Source: an uncultured Ignavibacteria bacterium (GTDB lineage: Bacteria; Bacteroidota; Ignavibacteria; Kapaibacteriales; UBA2268). Taken from it: DNA of 51,298 bases. The notes under the pieces were generated by a model. That model saw only the letters and a list, made by a program, of their open reading frames with translations, did not search any database and was not told the origin of the DNA. The translations under genes were made by a program, and so were the position numbers. Shown piece by piece: positions 17,943 to 27,027 of this stretch (position 1 is the stretch's first letter; each line of letters begins with the position of its first letter). The stretch is taken from NCBI GenBank assembly GCA_903862655.1, contig CAIOZA010000122.1:1-51298 (forward strand), in the 5' to 3' direction.

Positions 17943-18496
17943 TTTTTTTCATCTAATTGTTGATTGTGTTTTTAAAAAATATTTGAGAAACTATTTTTAA
18001 TATTTGATGAACTAATTATTTAAATATGTTTCTCTTCTTACTCTGTAACACAATTTAACTCAAAAAGTTACAAAAGAGATAAAAATTTATTTGAAATTTT
18101 GCCACGAAGTGGCTAAATCTGAATAACCGCGGGTACAACCCGCGGAAAACCGATTGGCATATCAATTTCCAGCCCCGGAGGGGTTGAACTTCTCGGTTTT
18201 AATTCAACCCTTTCAGAGCTGATTATGCTCTTTCCTTCACTGTCCGTGGGCTTTTACACCCACGGTTATTGAAATTATACCACTTCGTGGCATCAGACGC
18301 GTTTGTGGGGGTTTACTTATTTCTACCAATCTGCTGTGCCTACGACACAGAAAGACAACGAATGCTAGTATACTCTGACTAAAAAATACTATTTATTTCG
18401 ATTTCATCATATTCATATTTTTATCAGTTTAGCAATTTTCATATATTGCAGTTTACAATCAGGCAATTAACATCTTATAAATTACAGGTAATACAA
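17943..18496. other. Gene-free gap with a nested inverted-repeat element
   Basis: The stretch separates divergent genes. Its main content is the 191-base element at 18101-18291. The remaining 200 bases before the YfhO gene are AT-rich and likely hold its promoter. No coding frame is supported; an in-frame extension of the YfhO frame to 18446 has no conserved sequence. Confidence 0.65.
18101..18291. repeat. Nested palindromic element with about 45-bp terminal inverted repeats
   Basis: The left end GCCACGAAGTGG..AATAACCGCGGGT..ACCCGCGG (18101-18145) is the inverted, imperfect copy of the right end CCGTGGGC..CCCACGGTTATT..CCACTTCGTGGC (18244-18291). Each end contains its own hairpin. The centre has another inverted pair, GAGGGGTTGAA (18178-18188) and TTCAACCCTTTC (about 18203-18214). 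No coding frame inside. Confidence 0.75.
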
Positions 18497-21031
18497 ATGT
18501 CAAAACCATTACCAAAGAAGACGGTAAAAAGAGATCATCCGTCGAAACCACCGCTAATACCTGAAAAATATCAGGATAGCGCATTCATTCTACTTTTACT
18601 TGTCTCGGTGTTTATCTTCCTTTTCTCAGCAATCAGCGGCGGCGGATTCAACGAATTCGATAACGTTGCATCTATGAGTTTCGGCCCATACATTCAGAAG
18701 GCAGCACACGACGGCAATTTCCCACTGTGGATACCATATATATTCGGTGGTATGCCGAGTTATCCTGCTCTGCTGATTACAGGAGAGAGATTGTGGGACA
18801 TAGTGCCACAGATATTCTTCGGCTTTTCAGTATTCTTCCGTACTTTGTTCGGAAGCGATACAGCCAGAGTAGCAGTATATTATGCAATTTACGGTGCTGG
18901 TATATTTTTATTCATGCGATACAAGAAGCATGATCGTTTCATCTCGTTCATTTCGGCTTTTGCCGCTACTTTCTCGACATGGGTAATTACCTGGGTGATG
19001 ATTGGGCATAACACAAAACCTGTCGTCTTCGCCATGTTCCCGTTTATATTCTTTTTCATGGAAAAATTAAGAGAGAAATTCTCTTTGATATATGCAGTTC
19101 TGCTGATATTTGCAATACACATAATGCTCGAAGGCGGGCATTTGCAGATGATATTTTACGGGGCTTGCGCTTTTGGCTTATATTTGCTGTTCGAATTCAT
19201 CAGCAGATTAATATCAAAGGATCAACCATTGAAGGTGTTGATGGTAGCTGGTTTACTTGTAATCGGGTTTGGATCGGCTTATCTGATGTCGGCTGACAGA
19301 TACATGGCAGTTCAGGACTACACTCCTTATTCTACACGCGGTTCTGCGCCTATTGCCAAGACAGCACAGCAGCATCAGGACGCCAGCGGTGGTAACGACT
19401 ATCAATATGCTACAATGTGGTCTTACAGTCCGGGAGAAGTCCTCACACTGTTTGTGCCAAGCTATTTCGGTTACGGCACTCAGGACTATCAGGGCGATAA
19501 AGTTTCGACATACTGGGGGAACAAAGAATCAGAAGATTCGCCACCATACATGGGAATCGGGATTCTGGCTCTTGCTATCATTGGACTGTTCTATTTCAGG
19601 AAGGATACTTTCGTCCAGTTTCTGCTGGGACTGACTATCTTCTCGCTATTATTGGGAATGGGCAAGAATCTGCCAATTCTCTACGACTTCTTCTATAATA
19701 ATTTCCCGAACTTCAACAAATTCCGGGCTCCGAGCATGGCATTTGCTCTCATGCACTTTGCTGTTCCGCTTCTGGCTGGTTACGGCATCGCTGCATTTTA
19801 CAAGATGAGGGAAGATTTTACTCCCAAGAATAAAAAAATTGTGATGGGATTTTTGATTGCTTCAGGTGTGTTCTTTGTTATAGCAATTCTCTTCACTGTT
19901 GGCTTCAAGAACAGCTATTTGATTTCTATGGCAAATTCCAAGATGTTCGAATCGGTTACCAAATCTTATGGTCCGACGATTTCGGGAGAACTCCAGAATT
20001 TCAACTGGTCGAACATGATCAATGATTGGTTCATAGGTGCTGCACTTCTAATTGGCGTTGCAGTTTCCTGCTATTTATTCGTTACCAACAAATTGAATAA
20101 AACTTTATTTTTCGTCGCTTTGCTGACAATCACAGTAATTGATCTCTGGAGAGTCGATTTCCGCAGAATGGAAGTATCCAAGGAATCAATCAAAGAGGGC
20201 GTTTTCGAGAAAAAAGCAGAACTGTTCAATTTTATCAAGCAGGACAAATCTCTTTTCAGGGTAGCAGATTTTTCATCCAATCCCGCAAATATTCCGGCTT
20301 ACTACTTTGTGGAAAGCATTAACGGGTACCATGCAGCTAAGCTTAGAATCTATCAGGATGTTATGGACAATGCCAATGGCGAGCAGTTTGCTGGGTCCAC
20401 ATCGCAGCTGTTCAATCCTTTCCTTTGGAATATTATGAATGTTAAGTATATAATAACAAACAGACCATTCCCGAATTTACAACCTATATTCCAAGCACAG
20501 GCATCTGGTGATTATGTTTATCCCAATCCGGCAGGATTGCCCAGAGCATTCTTCGTGAAGCAGGCAGTCATAGCAAAGCAGATGGATATTCTGAATCATC
20601 TAAAAGTCGGGGATTTCAATCCATTGGATACAGTTTTTGTGGAAAAGGCATTGGCTTCTCAGATCGAACCCGCTGACTCAACTGCTAAAGCAGAAGTAAC
20701 AGACTTCAAGAACGAATCATTCAAAATTACTGCTAATGCAAGCGGAAATAATTTCCTCTTTATAAGTGAGATCTACTATCCGGCAGGATGGAAGGCTTAT
20801 GTTGACGGTAAAGAAACAGAAATCATCAAGTCCAATTTCGCTTTCCGTGGATTGATTCTCAGCAAAGGTCAGCACACAGTCGAGATGAAATTTACTTCCA
20901 AAGGATTCGAAACCGGCAAGACACTAAGTATTGTGGTTAATATACTATCGTTCCTTGCTCTTGGTTTCGGTATCTTCCTCTATCAAAGGAATAAGAAGAA
21001 GGATCAGCCGAAGATCACAGAAGAAGTATAA
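18497..21031 (+). CDS. YfhO-family multi-pass membrane protein
   Basis: The 844-aa protein has about a dozen membrane helices in the first 560 residues, then a soluble C-terminal domain, then a last helix (LSIVVNILSFLALGFGIFLY) and a basic tail. Family signs are the early loop GGMPSYP, the segment VESINGYHAAKLRIYQDVMD, NVKYIITNRPFPN, PRAFFV, and the C-terminal YYPAGWKAYVDGKETEI with FRGLILSKGQHTVEM. YfhO proteins are GT-C-like and are linked to glycosylation of lipoteichoic acid in Bacillus; the role in this lineage is unknown. The start at ATG 18497 is preceded by AGGTAATACAA; the frame is open 17 codons further up. A strong terminator follows at 21053. Confidence 0.88.
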   Translation: MSKPLPKKTVKRDHPSKPPLIPEKYQDSAFILLLLVSVFIFLFSAISGGGFNEFDNVASMSFGPYIQKAAHDGNFPLWIPYIFGGMPSYPALLITGERLWDIVPQIFFGFSVFFRTLFGSDTARVAVYYAIYGAGIFLFMRYKKHDRFISFISAFAATFSTWVITWVMIGHNTKPVVFAMFPFIFFFMEKLREKFSLIYAVLLIFAIHIMLEGGHLQMIFYGACAFGLYLLFEFISRLISKDQPLKVLMVAGLLVIGFGSAYLMSADRYMAVQDYTPYSTRGSAPIAKTAQQHQDASGGNDYQYATMWSYSPGEVLTLFVPSYFGYGTQDYQGDKVSTYWGNKESEDSPPYMGIGILALAIIGLFYFRKDTFVQFLLGLTIFSLLLGMGKNLPILYDFFYNNFPNFNKFRAPSMAFALMHFAVPLLAGYGIAAFYKMREDFTPKNKKIVMGFLIASGVFFVIAILFTVGFKNSYLISMANSKMFESVTKSYGPTISGELQNFNWSNMINDWFIGAALLIGVAVSCYLFVTNKLNKTLFFVALLTITVIDLWRVDFRRMEVSKESIKEGVFEKKAELFNFIKQDKSLFRVADFSSNPANIPAYYFVESINGYHAAKLRIYQDVMDNANGEQFAGSTSQLFNPFLWNIMNVKYIITNRPFPNLQPIFQAQASGDYVYPNPAGLPRAFFVKQAVIAKQMDILNHLKVGDFNPLDTVFVEKALASQIEPADSTAKAEVTDFKNESFKITANASGNNFLFISEIYYPAGWKAYVDGKETEIIKSNFAFRGLILSKGQHTVEMKFTSKGFETGKTLSIVVNILSFLALGFGIFLYQRNKKKDQPKITEEV

Positions 21032-21052
21032 ATAAGCAATTAGTTAATTTTC

Positions 21053-21084
21053 ATAAGGAGCATAGCAATATGCTCCTTATTTTT
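21053..21084 (+). terminator. Rho-independent terminator of the YfhO gene
   Basis: ATAAGGAGCATA, loop GCAA, TATGCTCCTTAT, then TTTTT. It begins 21 bases after the stop codon. Confidence 0.9.
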
Positions 21085-21143
21085 GTTATAAATTAAAAGG
21101 TTTATCTATTCACTAACCAAATCAAAAATCGATAATCTGTGCG

Positions 21144-21180
21144 ATTAAAAAAATGACTGCCCTTGCGAGACAGTCATTTT
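21144..21180 (-). terminator. Rho-independent terminator of the ene-reductase gene
   Basis: On the minus strand AAAATGACTG, an 11-base loop, CAGTCATTTT, followed by a run of T. It lies about 30 bases past the stop at 21209; the plus strand also has ATTTTT after the hairpin, so it may work both ways. Confidence 0.85.
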
Positions 21181-21208
21181 ATTTTTAACAACTTTTATTT
21201 TAGGAGTC

Positions 21209-22294
21209 TTAGTTAGCAAACGGGTAGTCTGTGTAGCCCTTTTCATCTGCTGAATAGAAAGTGTTGAAGTCGAGAGTTTCTGCTAATGGTAGATTATTCT
21301 CGTATCTTAAAACAAGATCAGGATTATTAATGAACGGTCTGCCGAAACCGACGAGGTCAGCATTTCCCGAATCGAGTATAGCTTCACCCTGTGCTTTGTC
21401 TAAACCACCACTCATGATAATTGTATTTGTGAATTTCTCTCTTACTTCCTGCTTGATTTTGACAGGTACTTCCGGTGACCCCATAGCGGAATGGTCAACA
21501 AGATGCATATATACTATTCCTCTTTTGTTCAGTTCTTCGGCAAGATAATTATATGTCTCGTCGATCTGATCGTATAAAGGCATGTCGCTGGCAACTCCGT
21601 AAGGAGATAGTCTTATTCCAACTTTATCTTTTCCGATAGCTTCGATAGCTCCATCGACTACCTCGAGAATAAATCTGCATCTATTTTCGATAGATCCGCC
21701 ATAGTTGTCGGTTCTTAGGTTGCTCACTGGAGAGAGGAACTGCTCGAGCAGGTATCCGTTAGCTCCGTGAAGTTCAATCCCGTCAAATCCTGATTTAACA
21801 GCGTTAATCCCAGCCTGAATGAATTCATTTTTGGTCGAAACAAGCTCTTCGGCTGACATTGCTTCGGGAACGGGATGATCCTGCATAGCCTGAGCATCTG
21901 TCCACATTTGTCCTACAGGCTTAACTGATGATGGAGCAACAATTTTTGCACCTTCTGGTAAGTTAAGGGGATGACTGATTCTGCCGGTGTGCATTAGCTG
22001 TGCAAAAATCTTTCCGTCATTTTCGTGTACAGCGGAAGTTACTTTCTTCCAGCCATCAATCTGAGCATCGCTGAATATACCGGGTATTCTAGCATAGCCA
22101 AGACCATTAGGGGATGGTGCAATACCTTCGGTGATAATCAAGCCGGCTGTAGATCTTTGCTTGTAGTACAAAGCCATTAATTCGTTTGGAATGTTTCCGA
22201 TAGCTCTGCAGCGTGTCATAGGTGACATGACCATACGGTTTTTGAGTTCGATACTTCCCAGCTTATATGCTGTGAATAATTTTGAATCTGCCAT
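21209..22294 (-). CDS. nemA: Old yellow enzyme family FMN-dependent ene-reductase (NemA-like)
   Basis: The 361-aa TIM-barrel flavoprotein matches alkene/N-ethylmaleimide reductases: KNRMVMSPMTRCRA, GLIITEGIAPSPNG, FAQLMHTGRISHP (Gln99 for flavin), and ELHGANGYLLEQFLSPVSN with His176/Asn179 and Tyr181. The pair His/Asn binds the carbonyl or nitro group of the substrate. NEYGGSIENR-like NYGGSIENRCRF and a terminal GFGRPFINNPDLV complete the barrel. Such enzymes reduce activated C=C bonds and nitro esters with NADPH; the natural substrate is usually unknown. It is 361 residues, the normal length, single-gene, with AGGAAATT before the ATG at 22294. No regulator lies next to it. Confidence 0.92.
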   Translation of the reverse strand: MADSKLFTAYKLGSIELKNRMVMSPMTRCRAIGNIPNELMALYYKQRSTAGLIITEGIAPSPNGLGYARIPGIFSDAQIDGWKKVTSAVHENDGKIFAQLMHTGRISHPLNLPEGAKIVAPSSVKPVGQMWTDAQAMQDHPVPEAMSAEELVSTKNEFIQAGINAVKSGFDGIELHGANGYLLEQFLSPVSNLRTDNYGGSIENRCRFILEVVDGAIEAIGKDKVGIRLSPYGVASDMPLYDQIDETYNYLAEELNKRGIVYMHLVDHSAMGSPEVPVKIKQEVREKFTNTIIMSGGLDKAQGEAILDSGNADLVGFGRPFINNPDLVLRYENNLPLAETLDFNTFYSADEKGYTDYPFAN

Positions 22295-22430
22295 AATAAT
22301 TTCCTTTTTTTTAAAGATAGTAATAATTTTCTTCCTCAGACGAAGAATAATATTAAATGTTGCAACATTAAATGTAAAAACAACATTATTATTTTAATTA
22401 AGAAAATCTTATTAAGAAATGCATAATAGA

Positions 22431-25217
22431 CTATTTCTTCACTAGCAGCTTTGCAGAATAATTTCTGCCGTTCAGTTCAAGCTGAACGAAGTATATGCCG
22501 TTGTTCAGACCTGGCTTGATCAGCTTTGTCTGCGTATCTGTGCCCAGTTTTTCTTCATATACGATTCTGCCCGTTACATCTATTATGTTTAAGTTCAGAT
22601 TGCTTCCGGTTGGCGCAACGCCTGAGCTAACGCTTATCGTGAAAACTCCCGATGTTGGATTCGGATATATCATCACTGCCGGAGTTGGTGTTTTTATCTC
22701 TTTCACATCATCGGAGAGAGCATTTGTTTTCCATACTCCTCTGCCGTAAGTAGCAGCGAAGAGTTCATTAGTGCTGTGCTGGATTTCCAGCTCATTGATT
22801 ATGCAGTTTGGCAGATTATCGCTGTAGAGCACCCATTTGTCCAGACTGTCATCCGTGTAATATACTCCTTTGTTGGTTCCGGCGTAAAGTATATTCCTCT
22901 CGCTGTTCGGCTGATGTACAATAGTCCTTAGCAGGCAACCTCCGGTAATCGGCTTTGAAATATCCTTCCAGGTATCGCCACCATCAGTTGTGATATATGT
23001 ATTTATAGTGTTGATCCATGTGTAAACCGCGGCACGGATCTTTCTTGGATTATTATAATCATAGTCTATGCTGATAATATCCATAGAATCGAGTGGAAGT
23101 CCTGCAGAAGATCGCTTCCATGTTTTGCAGCCATCTTCTGTAAGCCACAGTTCACCCGAAGAACGTCTCCAGACTTGTGCAGTGTCCTGATACCAGGATT
23201 CTTCTTTGTATATACTCAAATACTTAGAATCTGTCGGTGAGTTCTTGATGATAGAGAGAGAGGCAGAATTTATTTTCGGTTTTGGTGCTAATGTATCAAA
23301 ATTCATAACCTTTTCCCAGAGTTGACCGCCATTGTTGGAACGCCAGAGATTCTTGTAACCGATATAAATTACATTAGGATCAACGGGATCCATAGCGATT
23401 GGGGTTACCCAGTTACCACTTTCCTGTTTGGCAATAGTATCAGACAGACGGTAAGACATGGTTTTGCCACCATCGATAGTCTTGCAGAGTCCGCCGAACT
23501 GCCACACGCCATAGAATATATCGGGATTGTCGTTGTCTATCATCGTTTCCATACCGTCGTAATTCGGAATGTAGTTCAACCAGTCTCCTGTTTTGAAATA
23601 GTAACATGAATTATCCTGGGATCCGGCAGCTAATATATTAGGAGTATTTTTGCACAAACTCATACCGTAGAACTCTGTTATCACAAGCCCATCGCTCAGA
23701 TTTTCCCATACTGTCGGGAACTTAACATCGGGATGCCCCGGCTTAGCGTTCTCAAGGTAAGTATCGATCCAATCTCTCACCCATGTTTTCGAACCGGCCT
23801 CGATCGACTTTGTTCGGTAAACACCACCGTCGTTGCACCAATAGAAGTACTGATCGACGGGGTTATAAGCTGCATAGTGATGATCGGCATGAATGCTCGG
23901 TCCGAAGCAATAAATCCAAAAACTAACCAAATCCCATTCATTTCCACCATTCTCACTCATCCACATATTTATACCACCGGTATAAACCTTGTTTCGCTTA
24001 ATTGGATCGGCAAGTAGCACAAGATCGTATGAACCCTGTCCGCCACGGTCGCTTGCGTCGCCACCCCAAGCTCCAAGCATATTGTCTGTATTGACTGAGT
24101 CGCCTATAACTTTCGTTACCCAGGTTTTGCCGGCATCCTGTGACTTATAGAATCCGAAAACTCCATTACTGTTGGCACTGACAGCAAGTACATAGATATA
24201 ATTGGGATCGGCAGGGGAGACAGAAATATCCATTCTGCAAATTGGTCCTTTTGCCGGAATCCCTGTGTTCAGTTCAACCCATGAAGCACCAAAGTCTGAT
24301 GACTTCAATACACCGGCACTTCCCTGCCCCCATTGACGTGCCATAGCGGCATACAGGACATTAGTATTTTGGGGCGTCATGTCAATATCTGTGATAATGG
24401 AATCGCAAACGTGAGTCCACGTAGTTCCGGCATCGGGTGATGTCCAGATGCCAAGCTTACCGGCAGTAATGAGCTGGTCGGTATTCTGAGGATTAATAAT
24501 TATTTTTCTAAGAGCTGAATATTTAAAATTTGGCTCAGTCAGAAGTGAAGTAACGTTCCATGTCGAACCGGCATCAGTGGATTTGAAGATCCCCTGTGCG
24601 TTGCCGTCGGTCATAGCGGTTATATCAAAGTCACCAGTAGCGGCATATACAATATCCGGATTCTTTGGATCGACAGCTATGTCGCTGATAGCCAGAGTTG
24701 GCAGTTTATCACTTAAGGGAATCCAGTTTTTGCCAGCATCTTCAGTTTTCCATATACCTCCGCCGGGAGTACCGATATAGAGATAGCCAGGTTTAGTCGG
24801 ATGGAAGGCAATGCAGTTTACTCTGCCCATAGAGTAGCACGAACGTGTCTCATAGCTCGGAGGAATAGTTACAGGACCAACAGGCACCCAGCCGGACTGA
24901 GAGAGCATTCTGTCATCCTTAGCTTTTTCTAAATTATTAATATAACTTGCTGGATCAATATCCAGATATTTGAATCTACCCTTGGCATCGAAGTCCATTC
25001 TGTGATTCCACAGCCAGCGGTGAATCCAGTTATTATTCTCGCCACTTTTCTCACCCTGATTAGCCAGAATATTCTCGTAATAGGCTTTTATCGTAAAATA
25101 GTCCTTTTCATAATATTTGCTAGTGGGCTTATCGGACTGAGCAAGCAGGTTAGAAGAAGCGATACAAGCAAGAAAGAGCAGAACTAGCAATAAAGTAATA
25201 CGGTATTTGACAAACAT
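22431..25217 (-). CDS. T9SS-exported Asp-box (sortilin-like/BNR) beta-propeller protein
   Basis: The 928-aa secreted protein starts MFVKYRITLLLVLLFLACIASSNLLAQ, a signal peptide. It carries at least ten Asp-box repeats, for example WKTEDAGKNW, FKSTDAGSTW, WTSPDAGTTW, LKSSDFGASW, YKSQDAGKTW, WRSNNGGQLW and WLTEDGCKTW, expected to build one or two propellers like those of VPS10/sortilin and some xyloglucanases. The last 85 residues are a type A T9SS sorting domain (MIYPNPTSGVFTIS, NIIDVTGRIVYEE, NNGIYFVQLELNGRNYSAKLLVKK). I use the ATG at 25217, since GAGGA lies 6-7 bases before it and overlaps an earlier in-frame ATG at 25229. Enzyme activity cannot be claimed; many such proteins only bind. 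Confidence 0.85.
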   Translation of the reverse strand: MFVKYRITLLLVLLFLACIASSNLLAQSDKPTSKYYEKDYFTIKAYYENILANQGEKSGENNNWIHRWLWNHRMDFDAKGRFKYLDIDPASYINNLEKAKDDRMLSQSGWVPVGPVTIPPSYETRSCYSMGRVNCIAFHPTKPGYLYIGTPGGGIWKTEDAGKNWIPLSDKLPTLAISDIAVDPKNPDIVYAATGDFDITAMTDGNAQGIFKSTDAGSTWNVTSLLTEPNFKYSALRKIIINPQNTDQLITAGKLGIWTSPDAGTTWTHVCDSIITDIDMTPQNTNVLYAAMARQWGQGSAGVLKSSDFGASWVELNTGIPAKGPICRMDISVSPADPNYIYVLAVSANSNGVFGFYKSQDAGKTWVTKVIGDSVNTDNMLGAWGGDASDRGGQGSYDLVLLADPIKRNKVYTGGINMWMSENGGNEWDLVSFWIYCFGPSIHADHHYAAYNPVDQYFYWCNDGGVYRTKSIEAGSKTWVRDWIDTYLENAKPGHPDVKFPTVWENLSDGLVITEFYGMSLCKNTPNILAAGSQDNSCYYFKTGDWLNYIPNYDGMETMIDNDNPDIFYGVWQFGGLCKTIDGGKTMSYRLSDTIAKQESGNWVTPIAMDPVDPNVIYIGYKNLWRSNNGGQLWEKVMNFDTLAPKPKINSASLSIIKNSPTDSKYLSIYKEESWYQDTAQVWRRSSGELWLTEDGCKTWKRSSAGLPLDSMDIISIDYDYNNPRKIRAAVYTWINTINTYITTDGGDTWKDISKPITGGCLLRTIVHQPNSERNILYAGTNKGVYYTDDSLDKWVLYSDNLPNCIINELEIQHSTNELFAATYGRGVWKTNALSDDVKEIKTPTPAVMIYPNPTSGVFTISVSSGVAPTGSNLNLNIIDVTGRIVYEEKLGTDTQTKLIKPGLNNGIYFVQLELNGRNYSAKLLVKK

Positions 25218-25269
25218 GATATTCCTCATATATTTTAATGTTTCTTTACAAAAATAAGCAAAACTTCAA

Positions 25270-25378
25270 TGCAAAAACAGAAACCCCCTTAATCCCCCTT
25301 GGAACAAGGGGGAAACAAAACCACCGACTGCTTCGCTTGTATTAGCCCCATTTTTCAAAGGGGGTTCGGGGGTTTCTC
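25270..25378. repeat. CCCCCTTAATCCCCC / AAAGGGGGTTCGGGGG inverted module
   Basis: AACCCCCTTAATCCCCC..AACAAGGGGGAAAC (about 25281-25315) faces CAAAGGGGGTTCGGGGGTTT (25357-25376), giving a long imperfect inverted repeat between two leftward genes. A degenerate relative is at about 6245-6345. Confidence 0.55.
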
Positions 25379-25387
25379 CTTCAATTT

Positions 25388-25894
25388 CTAATGCCTCGAT
25401 ATCGTCATACTCATTATCGACACAAACACAGCAATAAGTGAGATAAATATAACCTGCATGTAGTAATTGCTGATATAAATTCCCGCGAGTACGAGTGGTT
25501 CAATATCGCTATCGCAATTCGCTTCAATTTCTCCTTTTGATGAAGAACCATTGAAATTAATCTCAGTCCCGACATTATCTGAAATTACCCATTTTGTACT
25601 CAGAAAAGCCGGATACTTCCAGGTAAAAGATTTATCCATAAGGGTTATATTAGCTTTCGATTTCCATGTACTGTATGATATTTCACCAATCTGCCTGTCA
25701 TTGATAACGTCTATTATTTGAGTTACCGGTTTGAGAAAACCTTTATTTTTAAAGATAAATTGTCTGTTGTTTAATTCACCTTTTAATGAGCCTTTCCAGT
25801 CATTTGATTTGAAGTAACCGACATTAACTTCCCCAGACAAAATTTCGGTTTTACTCTTAAATAATCGCTTTTTCAATCTAAATTTGTGAAGCAT
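25388..25894 (-). CDS. Small membrane-anchored protein of unknown function, 168 aa
   Basis: I recognise no family. Residues 1-125 are rich in beta-type alternation and Lys/Asn, with repeated short K-x-(S/G)-x-W pattern segments (SNDWKGSLKGELNN, YSTWKSKANITL, DKSFTWKYPAF). A membrane helix, VIFISLIAVFVSIMSM, lies near the C-terminus, so most of the protein is N-terminal and probably cytoplasmic. The ATG at 25894 follows GGAAGGAG and is clearly better than the TTG six codons earlier. It is 170 bases upstream of the Asp-box protein start on the same strand, separated by a repeat. Confidence 0.6.
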   Translation of the reverse strand: MLHKFRLKKRLFKSKTEILSGEVNVGYFKSNDWKGSLKGELNNRQFIFKNKGFLKPVTQIIDVINDRQIGEISYSTWKSKANITLMDKSFTWKYPAFLSTKWVISDNVGTEINFNGSSSKGEIEANCDSDIEPLVLAGIYISNYYMQVIFISLIAVFVSIMSMTISRH

Positions 25895-26055
25895 ATATAA
25901 TTCTCCTTCCAATTACTTTATTTAACAAACTTACAAAAAATTCTTGTGTTAATATTTACTTTTCGATTGGAATATAGAGTATTATATATTAAATTTGTCT
26001 GAAAAAATCTTTCCTTTTGTAATCTGACATGTTAAAATATGTGAAGGATAAAGAG

Positions 26056-26970
26056 ATGAAAAGAATTATTCTCATTCTAGTGTTTACCTTCGGTGTAATC
26101 TCACTTATATCACAGAATCCTACGGTTAAATTCTATCTGAAAGATGGTAGCACAAAGCAATACCTGATTGCTGACATTGATAGTATGAATATTATCAAAA
26201 GCGGAGATTCATCGAATATAACAATTGTTAATAAGAAGACCGGATCGAAGCAAATCATTAATATCAGTAAGGTAAAGAAAATATTTTTTGATGACAGCAC
26301 AAGAATTGCGTTTGAATTATCGGATTCAAGTTCAAAAGATACGACAATTTATGTCCGACTTCAAGATCTTGACAGCATTAATATTAATACTCCTGAGCAG
26401 TTTGCTTATGATACTGTCCGAATAGCCAATCAAATATGGATGAGAAAGAACCTTAATGTAAGCAGATATCGAAACGGAGATACTATTGCTCATGTGGAGG
26501 ACTCTGTGAAATGGGCTAGTTTGTCAACCGGTGCTTGGTGTTACTACAACAATGATCCATCAAACGAAGCAGTATATGGAAAACTGTATAATTGGTTTGC
26601 CGCTAGTGATCCAAGAGGATTAGCACCAGAAGGCTGGCATGTGCCGGATTATTCTGAATGGACGGCTATGGTATCTTATCTTGGTGATGACAGCCTGGCA
26701 GGAGGAAAACTTAAGGAAAATGGAACTGTTCATTGGTTGAGTCCTAATTCAGGAGCCACTAACGAGAGCGGGTTTACGGCTCTTCCTGGAGGCTTTAGGA
26801 ACTACGATGGAAGATTCAATCAGATAAGTCGGTTAGGTGCTTGGTGGACTAACGAGAAGTATGATGCTTTATTCGCATATTCCAGATATATGAGGTATGA
26901 TGATAATAAAGCACCTAGGTTGGTTGCCAGATTTATTAATGGTTTTTCAATAAGATGCATAAAGGACTGA
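26056..26970 (+). CDS. Secreted FISUMP-domain protein
   Basis: The 304-aa protein has a signal peptide (MKRIILILVFTFGVISLISQ). A short N-terminal module FYLKDGSTKQYLIADIDSM is shared with two paralogues near 35-36 kb. The C-terminal half is the Fibrobacter succinogenes major paralogous domain: IWMRKNLNVSRYRNGD, GAWCYYNNDPSNEAVYGKLY, GWHVPDYSEW, SGFTALPGGFR, WWTNEK and a final SIRCIKD. Its function is not established. I chose the ATG at 26056, preceded by AAGGATAAAG, over an in-frame ATG at 26029, because it starts the signal peptide directly. It converges on the SpoIIE phosphatase gene. Confidence 0.88.
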   Translation: MKRIILILVFTFGVISLISQNPTVKFYLKDGSTKQYLIADIDSMNIIKSGDSSNITIVNKKTGSKQIINISKVKKIFFDDSTRIAFELSDSSSKDTTIYVRLQDLDSININTPEQFAYDTVRIANQIWMRKNLNVSRYRNGDTIAHVEDSVKWASLSTGAWCYYNNDPSNEAVYGKLYNWFAASDPRGLAPEGWHVPDYSEWTAMVSYLGDDSLAGGKLKENGTVHWLSPNSGATNESGFTALPGGFRNYDGRFNQISRLGAWWTNEKYDALFAYSRYMRYDDNKAPRLVARFINGFSIRCIKD

Positions 26971-27027
26971 AATGAATTGTTTACTAAAAATTGAGGTATC
27001 GACTCGAATATTAATAATAAGCTTTTA

